Origin: Alitta virens
Taxonomy: Eukaryota; Annelida; Polychaeta; Phyllodocida; Nereididae
NCBI GenBank assembly: GCA_932294295.1
Contig: OW028581.1
Location: 15,901,162-15,965,161, forward strand
Reading direction: 5' to 3'
DNA length: 64,000 nt
Positions 56,335-64,000 of this stretch are shown piece after piece; positions within the stretch are counted from its first letter, which is position 1; each line of letters starts with the position of its first letter. The notes under the pieces are model-generated. The model saw nothing but the letters and a program-made list of their open reading frames with translations, did no database searches and was not told the DNA's origin. Position numbers and translations under genes: made by a program.

Positions 56335-59076
56335 TTATGGGTAAATTTGGTGCATATCGCTGTTTTTCAAGTATTTGTTGCAGGCTGGACATGTCTGTTG
56401 GCTTTTTAGCACTTCTTTGATACATGGTTCACAGAATGTATGGCGACATGTAGTTGACATTAATTTCCTTCCATCTTCTACGATCTATGAAAATATGCAA
56501 GGTTATTTTAAAAAAACTGTTCATAATTTGAAGATGCTCATGAGTTTTATCAAAGAACTCAATAGTGGGGGGAAATGTTTACTTAAAGTTTGTGATTATG
56601 GTTGATAACAAACCTGTAATTAACATGTAACTGTGGCATAACAGATCCATAATGATGGCCACATCATGAATTTGTTATTTAGATCAAAGCATCTTTAGTT
56701 AAATAAAACAAAATACTTCCTTAAGGTGAGTATATATAACAACACCTAGTGGTTTTACCTTTCTTCACACATATGTAATGCATAAGCCAATTATTAACCC
56801 TAACTGATCATTTGATTTAAGTTACAAAAGAAGTATATGGCCATAGTCTTAATTGTGACTACCCAAATGCCTGGCTAAACAAAGTTGGTCTAAATACCCG
56901 GATGCAATTTTCAGAAAATATTGACAATCCAAGGTATTTTGACACAAAGTGCCATTACCTTTATTTGATAAGCCACTTATTTTGGGAAATAGCTCCTGAG
57001 TTATAATTGAAAAATATTATTCAATTAACAATAATTACCTGTTTATCATCCTGAAAACAGATGGGACAAATAAACCTCCCTCTTGGGAAAAGCTTTGCTA
57101 AGGCAGATGGAACATCATTTGAGTCTTCTGTTGGGGCACTGCAACAAAAGTTTCATTTAGTAATTATTTTTAGATGCTTATTCAAACAGTTTTATCAAAA
57201 TATTTCCAGATGAATAAGTGAATAATCAAGCATTATACTCCAACTAGATAGTTTTCCTATTGTTCTGAGCGGGATTTAACCAACAGAAATGTCAGTGGCC
57301 AAAATCAATTGCACTCAATTCATTATCTTCTTAATACGGATTACCTAAAATCCAGAACCTTACTGGGTTCTCTCTCTATAAAATAAATAAATTTCACCTA
57401 GTATTTAATTTTTCATTTTATCAAAAGTCCAATATGTAAACAAACCAAGTGATGACGTCACGTCACGATACTCAATGATGACATTTCCATTGTATTTCCA
57501 ATGTTTTGGCCTCAATTTCTTTCAATGTATCATTTATTTTTGTAAGTTAATGCCTGATAGTTTCATTCGTTTACACATATCTAGTATGCCTTGATCAAAT
57601 AAGGTGATTTTCAATCATTTGATGAAGTTTTAGAAAATAGTAATTTTGACAGATAGTGGCGCTTTAACTGTACTTTTATTCCTTAATTAGAACAGTTAAG
57701 GAAATCAAACAATCAAACAATCAAAAAAATTAGTACATTTGTCTAGTGTATAAGCTAGTTATATTCCTTATAGTCAGGAGTTAACTAACAGTTGGTTAAC
57801 TCCCTCCAATTCGCGGGATATAACTATTACTTACCGAGATGGGTTTGTACCTGGTCTTGGTACAGCAGCACTTGCACCATGACCTGGTACAGCAGTAGTA
57901 CTTGGTACAGCAGGTTCTTTAGGTGGTACATTAGGTGACTTCAGATTCAGTAACCTTTGTTCCATTGATTGGATAGCACCTCGAAATGACTCTGTCTGAC
58001 TGTTTTTGAAGACTGAGTATTCTGGTTCTGAAATACAAAAAAATAATATATATATATATATCATAACAGTAAAAAAATATTGAATATAATAGGTTTATTT
58101 AGTTGTTCGACATAAAGAAGTTTTCAGCAATAACTTAAGTTTAGCAAAGTGGAAATTACAATGTATGTCATTCAGCATGTAAACACACTATAAAAATAGA
58201 TTGTCTGTTTCAGACAAATAATTGTTTCCCTGGTGTCAACAGTATAGTTTAAAATCAGCATATGATCAGCTGAGATATTGTTTGGCTTTAGAGAATGACT
58301 GTATAACTAAAACAATGCTGTTGGTTGGTTTAGACAATCATTGTCTAAGGACCAAACAATATGTTGGCTGATTTTAAATAAACTGTTGAGTGGAAACCAT
58401 TGTAACAGTTACCTGTTTGAAACAATCTTTCTTTAAAGGTGCACTGTCTGTCAAATTTGCACATTAAAATAATGATATAAATCAATACTGCCTTCTTGTC
58501 TCATGATATTTTTCACCATTACATGCCCACTTTTGCACAACAATTTAGTTTAATTTACAATAAATAATATAAATATTAGTTTTTCATGCCATCAAAAACT
58601 CAAAATTTAAACAAACCCAGTGATGATGTCACAATACAGAACAATGGTGATGATGTAATTTCCATTGTATTTCCAATGTTTTGGTCTGGATTTTCTCTCA
58701 ATGCATAATTAATTTTTAATTAATGTCGTGTGCCTCGATTAATAAAGGTAACTTTCAACTGTTTGATAGCATTTTAGAAAATTGCAAATTTGACAGACAG
58801 TGAAACTTTATTGTGCATGTAAACGAGTATAAGGTGCAATGCATTGTGTAATGACATTTTCTCTTTCATTTATTTGTCGTGCTATAGCATGACCAAATTG
58901 ATAAATGCATGGAAAACGCATGGTTTTACCTCAACATAAATAGGCAAAAACCATGCATTTTCCATGCGTTTATCCTTCGCATGGAAAACGCATGTGGCCC
59001 ATTTGGCCTTGTATACCTGCTTACCAGCTGCTTCAGCATCTTTTGTTGTGCTACTCGAATCAGATCTTCCTTCCAT
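56335..59076 (-). CDS. RNF4: RNF4-like RING finger E3 ligase
   Basis: Four exons on the minus strand: 59076-59025, 58027-57835, 57138-57039 and 56484-56335. Borders and phases agree (phase 1, 2, 0), giving 164 residues. It starts MEGRSDSSSTTKDAEAA. The middle is Pro/Ala-rich (VPPKEPAVPSTTAVPG). The C-terminal RING has CPIC, then CRHTFCEPC and CPAC, in the C3HC4 spacing of RNF4, and ends HQIYP, like the short tail after the RNF4 RING that matters for E2 handling. RNF4 targets SUMO-modified proteins for ubiquitination in the nucleus. Clear SUMO-interaction motifs are not seen in the short N-terminal part, so the SUMO link is uncertain. No lesion is seen. Confidence 0.8.
57240..57830. repeat. 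Dispersed repeat, copy 3, and first copy of a 250-bp direct repeat
   Basis: Motifs GGATTTAACCAACAGAAATG and AGTCAGGAGTTAACTAAC link the outer parts to copies near 5850 and 7505. Enclosed at 57415-57670 is a stretch repeated in direct orientation at 58575-58815. Both lie in introns of the RNF4-like gene. Confidence 0.55.
58190..58440. repeat. Inverted repeat in RNF4-like intron 1
   Basis: CAGTATAGTTTAAAATCAGC near 58240 pairs with GCTGATTTTAAATAAACTG near 58367, and outer parts pair as CAGACAAATAATTGTTTCC with GGAAACCATTGTAACAG. The loop also holds inverted TTGTTTGG/CCAAACAA. It looks like a small foldback element. Confidence 0.6.
58575..58815. repeat. Second copy of the 250-bp direct repeat
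   Basis: It shares TTTCCATTGTATTTCCAATG, CCTCGATTAATAAAGGTAA-like and ATTTGACAGACAGTG-like blocks with 57415-57670. The two copies are clearly diverged. Confidence 0.65.
58905..59000. repeat. Palindrome GCATGGAAAACGCATG with flanks
   Basis: GCATGGAAAACGCATGGTTT at about 58908-58927 is followed by its inverse AAACCATGCATTTTCCATGC about 20 bp later. A third GCATGGAAAACGCATG follows at 58979. The stem abuts the first exon of the RNF4-like gene. Confidence 0.7.
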
Positions 59077-59799
59077 GATGATAATCTGAAATGAATTTGA
59101 TAAACTGCTTAAGTATTAGTAAAAAGTGGATAGGTCAATACCCCTTGTCACGATTGATCGGTATGTGATAACAACGTCTCTTGGAGGTTGGTAACAACTT
59201 CTCTAGCTCAGATCCATAACGTACTGGGACCAAGAATGAGCTATAATTAATTACACATCTATGGTGAAAGTGCAAAACTCAAAATTTGCCCTTCTTGAGA
59301 TTATGCTTTTTTTAGCACAGAAACGTTCCAGTGACAAAACCTTGTATTCTGAAAGGCTCAAAAAATAAAAGAGCAAAACCTTGTATCTCAAAATTGAAAT
59401 GCAGACAATATCCATGCAATTATATATGGCCTTTCTAAAAATAAATTTCTGTGATGCATATACTATATTATAGCTTCATGATGTTGATATGCTGCTTACG
59501 GTTATCAACTATTTGGCTTTGAAAATGATGGATGATATACTAAGATCAGCCGGATGTATTTAGGATACAGACATCTTTAAATGTATTTTTCATGCTTATG
59601 AATAATAATTGATACCAGTATGCCTTATGGCATGTATTATTGGGACCCAATCTTTGAAATCATGAAAATACATGATAATTCCAATATGAAAGCTTTAATG
59701 TGAGCTATCTTTAAAAAGAGACCTGTACCAGACTTGTGGGATAATAGTCAATAGTAGATATTAACGGTATGTAAACATACTTTTAATTAAAAAGAAAAG
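59077..59799. other. Gene-free stretch upstream of the RNF4-like gene
   Basis: No gene is seen. The RNF4-like promoter should lie in the first few hundred bases; no distinct motif was found. Confidence 0.4.
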
Positions 59800-59950
59800 A
59801 AAAAAAATCCCCCTGGACTGGACTTGAACCAGAGACAATACAATACCCCTATTGTCTCTGCTTAAACTGCTGCACTCCCAGCTCTTTTCGAGCAGACCAA
59901 CGCCTTAGACAATTCAGCTGCTTTCTGCAAGAAGGTTTACCTTTCTGGTA
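59800..59950 (-). repeat. tRNA-like SINE head
   Basis: On the minus strand, TCTCTGGTTCAAGTCCAGTC contains a B box (GGTTCAAGTCC) and is soon followed by a T run. Upstream is GTCTAAGGCGTTGG, like the D-arm/A-box region of leucine or serine tRNAs. The parts do not form a complete cloverleaf with matched acceptor stems. A tRNA-derived SINE fits better than a tRNA gene. Confidence 0.45.
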
Positions 59951-60059
59951 GTAATGGCCTGTAAGCTCTATATTGCTTGTCATAATCTTCAACCTTTACG
60001 TAAATTTCCTTTTTATTACATTACATCTGTAACTGTATGCTCTTCCCTAAAGCGGCATG

Positions 60060-60112
60060 TCATTAAGCCTTTGGGAAGAGTAGCTTTATTCAATAAACAA
60101 TCAATCAATCAA
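60060..60112 (+). repeat. Retroelement 3' end with CAAT tail
   Basis: AGTAGCTTTATTCAATAAAC is followed by three to four CAAT units. An AATAAA signal followed by a short tandem tail is typical of LINE-mobilised sequences. The body of the element to the left is not recognised. Confidence 0.5.
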
Positions 60113-61560
60113 TACAATATAATAGTATATATAGGCCAGGCCATATGGTTAATCCCCGGATAAAACGATGTTGTTTAGCTTGTTCAACTGCAGTAAAAAA
60201 TCTATGGTTACCAGTTCAATTATTACTAAAACTTTAATTTATGAACTTTGGAAGTGGTAACCAAGTACTTTATCCAAAATTAGCTAAAACTATGGTCACT
60301 GTAGAGCTCACTTGTGTGCATTATCATGATTTTGTAAACGTCAGGATAGTAGATATAGGACAAAACATCTTCTTTCCATCTGACATTTTTTACAAAATAA
60401 TTATGTGATATATGCAAGATTTGTGTTTCATATCTTTCAAAGAGATTCATCAATTTTTACCAACCCAAACTGCTATAACATTTATGTACATTACAGATCC
60501 CAATCTGCTATCAGTCATTGACCTAATTTTTGTCACAGAACAGAGAACCTGTTTGCTGTATCTATCTGGCATTGTTAAAGTCCGCATCAGTCATAGTTAT
60601 ATCCTGTTATAGGTCTAGACACCAGATATAAAAATCGGAGAATTAAAGTGTATATGGTAAAATTTACAACTCTATTGTCATATTCTTTGATTAAAAGACA
60701 TTATATTTATGCCTAAATAGTTGGCAAACATTTTGTAAAAGTCCATCCATTAAGACTCCAGTTAATGGCATTGCAAGTCCAAGTTGCTTAACTCCAAGCA
60801 AGCAGCATAAAGTCAGAGTGACTTGACAATGTAGACTTTCAACTGAGTCATCCTCTCAGCACAAAACAAGACAAGTTCTTCCAGTTCCAATATGTGTAGA
60901 GTTCCAAAGTGCAGTAAGCACAAGTAGTAACACAAAAAGTAGTCTTGCTTCCTCAGCTGACAAAAAGAGAATGATATTTTTATTGGTGCACATGGTTAAG
61001 CATTAAAGGTACAATTCATGAAGTTTCCCCCCAGCAGGGCTGAGAGGGGATTAACAACCAATCACATTACAGCAAATTCAATTATCATTCACATTGTATG
61101 TGCAAACAGGGTTGCTACCAGCATCTTTGGTTGAAATCTGGCAGGGATTAGTGAAACCAAGACAATAGGAGAGAAATGGGCCCCCTGCAGTGCACTGCAT
61201 TGTGCTGAGGCAATTTTTAGCTCAAGTCACAATGGACTTTTGTGCACAGTGTCAACTTTGGCTTGGTCAGCAGTTTTGGAGGGAAAGTTAGCTCCTCCCA
61301 TAAGCCAGGACTCAATAGTGAGGCATACTAACAGGGCAATGCAATCACATCATAATTACAAATAAACATTTAATAGACTTCCTTGCAGCAGGCTAATTTA
61401 ACATAAAGCTAAGCATAAGTAACAAGAAAATACTGACACATGTGAGCAGAGCAGTGACTAGCACAATGAAATGATGAGGACACACAACAACTGCATTTAG
61501 GTCACACATGAGCAGAGGCCTGCATAGGGCAGGTGCAATGAAGTGCAAACAATATTGCAC
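60113..61560. other. Gene-free stretch
   Basis: No gene or repeat is recognised with confidence. Short open frames show no conserved motif. Confidence 0.4.
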
Positions 61561-62045
61561 CTGACATGTGCTTGTATAATATAAACATTAAACAACAAGC
61601 AAAGTGTATGAGGCTAAGCAATTGCTAGAGCAGACAAAAACGCTCAAGGCAAGTGTAATGAAGAGTGTACATAATAATTGTATCTGACATGTATATACAT
61701 CTTTTGCTCAAGGCAAGTGTAATGAAGAGTGTACACAATCAATATACCTAACATATAATTCTACTTGACATGTATGTACATCCTTTGCTTAAGGCGAGTG
61801 TAATGAAGAGTGTACACAATCAATGTACCTAACATATAAATTCCACCTGACATGTATGTACATCCTTTGCCTAGGGCAAGTGTAACGAGGAGTGTACCTA
61901 ATAATTGTGCCTAACCTGTGCATACATCCTTTGCTTAAGGCAAGTGTAATGAGGAGTACACAATCAATGCACCTGACATATAATTCTAACTGACATGCAT
62001 GTACATCCTTTGCCTAGGGCAAGTGTAATGAGGAGTGTACAGCTT
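61560..62045. repeat. Minisatellite of alternating 64- and 81-bp units
   Basis: About six units start with (CTCAAGG/CTTAAGG/CCTAGGG)CAAGTGTAATGA and end CATGTATGTACATCCTTTG. Some carry an extra 17 bp (around ACATATAATTCTACTTG), so lengths alternate between about 64 and about 81 bp. No coding potential is seen. Confidence 0.85.
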
Positions 62046-62789
62046 GGTCATGTCATACTGTAATATGACAACTAATAAGTGGCTGCAAGGGGCTCTGCAC
62101 TTTACAATTTGAATAATATCCCTTGCCAACTATCTGTAGACACTTCACCAATTACTTTCTATGTATGCTATACAACCACCTGCCCACCTGTGGGACAGAC
62201 ATCAGTGATAACAGTACCCTCTTCCAACATTCACTTACTGAGGGAGATAAAAACATCATGACATTATATATAAATTTTATTTGACAGCTTCATGTCATGT
62301 CACAAAGTAAATGACATTCAGTAACAAAGAAATTACATTGTATGACCCCTCACAAGACTGAGTACCTGCTACCTAAACAAAGTCTGAATTGGTAACGAAC
62401 CTTTCTATGTCACACATCGCATTACTTACAGTAAATAGAGTGACGATTAAGATGTGCTGGATTTAGATCCAGTCTCAACATTGTGAACATTGTTTTTTGC
62501 AACTTGATATTTTACACGTTTGACAGGCCAATCTAGAGCCAATCTGGAGATCATGAACATTTGGCTTGATATTTTACACCCTAGTTCAATCTAGTACCCA
62601 TTACACCTGGGTGGGGTGATACAGTGCAGGAGATCTGCCAACTACCTCTTGATCAGTAAAGTTAGATTAGACCATGACATCTACAAAAACATATCCACGT
62701 TTTCTAAGCAATGTGGTATCTACTCCATCTGATTTGATGCATAGTGATAATGAATGGATCTTAACTTGGTGTGATGCCATTATTACCTG
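62046..62789. other. Gene-free stretch
   Basis: Two partial repeats of CTTGATATTTTACAC near 62503 and 62562 suggest a short duplication. Nothing else is recognised. Confidence 0.4.
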
Positions 62790-62892
62790 ACAAGTACAAG
62801 TCAAGATAAGACAAGATAAGACAAGATAAGATATGATAAGATAAGATAAGATAAAATAAGATAAAATAAGATAAGATAAGATAAGATAAAAC
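62790..62892. repeat. AAGAT/TAAGA microsatellite at a LINE 3' end
   Basis: About 17 units of ATAAG. On the minus strand it follows AAATAAAGTTTTATCTTATC, i.e. a polyadenylation-like signal and then the simple repeat, as at the 3' ends of CR1/L2-type LINEs. Confidence 0.85.
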
Positions 62893-63290
62893 TTTATTTA
62901 AAATTGGTGATGATTGACAACAATGAAATAATCTAAAAAGATTTTTACCGACAATCAAATAACAGAAAACAAGATGAAGTTATAAACAAATGATAAAAAT
63001 GGCAATAAATGGAAATATGATAAGATGTTAATTTGATTTACATATTATTTCGTTGACAAATAATACAAAATCCACATTCACAATTTTCGAGGTAATTACA
63101 GTTTCTTAACAATCTTTTGAATACAACAAAGTCATCTATCACCTTTATTTCAATGGGTAGTTCATTCCATATTGTAGCACCTTGGTATGAAATACATCTA
63201 AAACCATGACAACTGGCCCCATTAATGTATACCATGTTGATTATGGATCCATGTCTTATCATTCATCTCATTATTATGTTGGCCTTACAA
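62893..63290 (-). pseudogene. LINE (CR1/L2-type) 3' end with C-terminal coding remnant
   Basis: A minus-strand frame ending at 63038 reads GFRCISYQGATIWNELPIEI followed by VFKRLLRNC. This 'GA.IWN.LP......F...L' pattern is the usual C-terminal end of CR1/L2-group ORF2 proteins. The 3' UTR and the ATAAG tail follow at lower coordinates. The rest of the element is missing. Confidence 0.7.
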
Positions 63291-63522
63291 TACAATACAA
63301 TACATATAAATATGGCTGTTATTGCCACTTTTTCATATCAATAACTCTACTCACTAAGTCTATCTAAAACTACACCTACAGAAGTATGATATGTATACAA
63401 GTCCTCATTATTTGATACATAATATATAGCTTAACGTTCAAGGTCCCAGTTAGCATAATTTGATGTTTTCTGGGCAGAGTCCCGCTCTTAGACATTCAGT
63501 GAAATAATATATAAGTGTATAT
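63290..63522 (-). repeat. Retroelement 3' tail, inverted copy of 8853-9088
   Basis: The reverse complement matches 8853-9088, including the AGAGC(A/G)GGACTCTG(T/C)CCAG segment, and ends in a TATTG repeat near 63291-63304. It directly abuts the LINE remnant on its right, so the two insertions are nested or adjacent. Confidence 0.65.
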
Positions 63523-64000
63523 ACAATACCAGGAAATGAAACACTACAGCAATTCTTACCTGTATAATTTATAGTTTGAATACTGCATAGCTCACTGCAT
63601 TTGACCTATCTGCTTACTGTCCATATCAAGCATTAGAAACTTTTTGCTTGCCTTACTAAAAGTATAAACCATTGTAAGAGGGTTTATACACTGGCAAACC
63701 ACGAAGTGGGAAACATGATTGACACATTAATTGACTGTGATAATTTCCTGTCATTGTTGTATACGGTAAAACTGATGAAATTGAAGGAGAATATAATGTA
63801 AAACTTTCATTAAACCAGAGCTGATATATTGCTGACTTCTGAACTTTTACTCACAAATAAAGCTGTTAGAGTAACAAGCCTCATTAAAGTTATTTGTCAA
63901 TATATGAATGTACCAAATAGACAAATAAATCGGTGTTAAACAAGGATAATATAGAGTGACTGTATTTTGCTTTTACTGCTCCCAAATGTATGTATATCCT
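63523..64000. other. Gene-free end of the window
   Basis: AT-rich; no gene or repeat is recognised. Confidence 0.4.

Noticed and set aside
59815..59935. tRNA gene on the minus strand
   Set aside because: The B box is good but no complete cloverleaf or matching acceptor stem could be formed; a SINE is more likely.

Overview
The window looks like AT-rich nuclear DNA of an invertebrate animal, most likely a marine deuterostome such as an echinoderm, hemichordate or lancelet. The evidence is short exons with GT..AG introns, single-exon EGF modules with phase-1 introns, gustatory-receptor-like genes, a 'bacterial-type' sulfotransferase with seven exons, an RNF4-like RING gene, and many eukaryotic transposons (BEL/Pao, Polinton/Maverick, PIF/Harbinger, LINEs, a tRNA-like SINE, foldback elements). 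The phylum is an inference; no species marker was recognised.

Layout. 1-1112: direct repeats and a 21-bp GC-rich minisatellite, ending in a Harbinger-like terminus that interrupts a BEL/Pao retrotransposon. 1113-4918 (-): gag, protease, RT and RNase H of that element, broken by one nonsense and two frameshift lesions; no integrase. 6049-13160 (+): a decayed host gene with a possible C-type lectin end, seven EGF modules and three thrombospondin type 1 modules. 13525-33044: a full-length, decayed Polinton of 19,520 bp with 98-bp terminal inverted repeats and a 6-bp target duplication. 34447-39696 (+): two tandem gustatory-receptor-like genes, the first damaged. 40200-45480 (-): an apparently intact sulfotransferase. 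45978-49898: hairpin minisatellite, repeat copies and a long inverted-repeat element that holds two exons of a host gene. 51030-51800 (-): intronless subtilase pseudogene. 51951-56013: PIF/Harbinger transposon with TIRs, TTA duplication, a MADF-type gene and a 5'-truncated transposase. 56335-59076 (-): RNF4-like gene. 59100-64000: SINE, minisatellite, microsatellite and LINE remnants.

The Polinton is the main system here. It carries the usual morphogenesis and replication set: protein-primed DNA polymerase B, retroviral-type integrase, FtsK/A32-like packaging ATPase, major and minor capsid proteins and an adenain-like protease. It also carries accessory genes that are less expected: a secreted/type I membrane protein whose transcript could be spliced to give two different cytoplasmic tails, a five-exon low-complexity protein with an acidic hydrophobic C-terminus, and a small protein that may be a PC4-like single-strand DNA binder. 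Polymerase, capsid and protease reading frames are broken while the integrase is open. Host exons nearby (receptor 2, sulfotransferase, RNF4-like) are free of frameshifts, so the lesions are probably real rather than assembly errors.

All calls come from reading the sequence and translated frames by eye; no database search was run.
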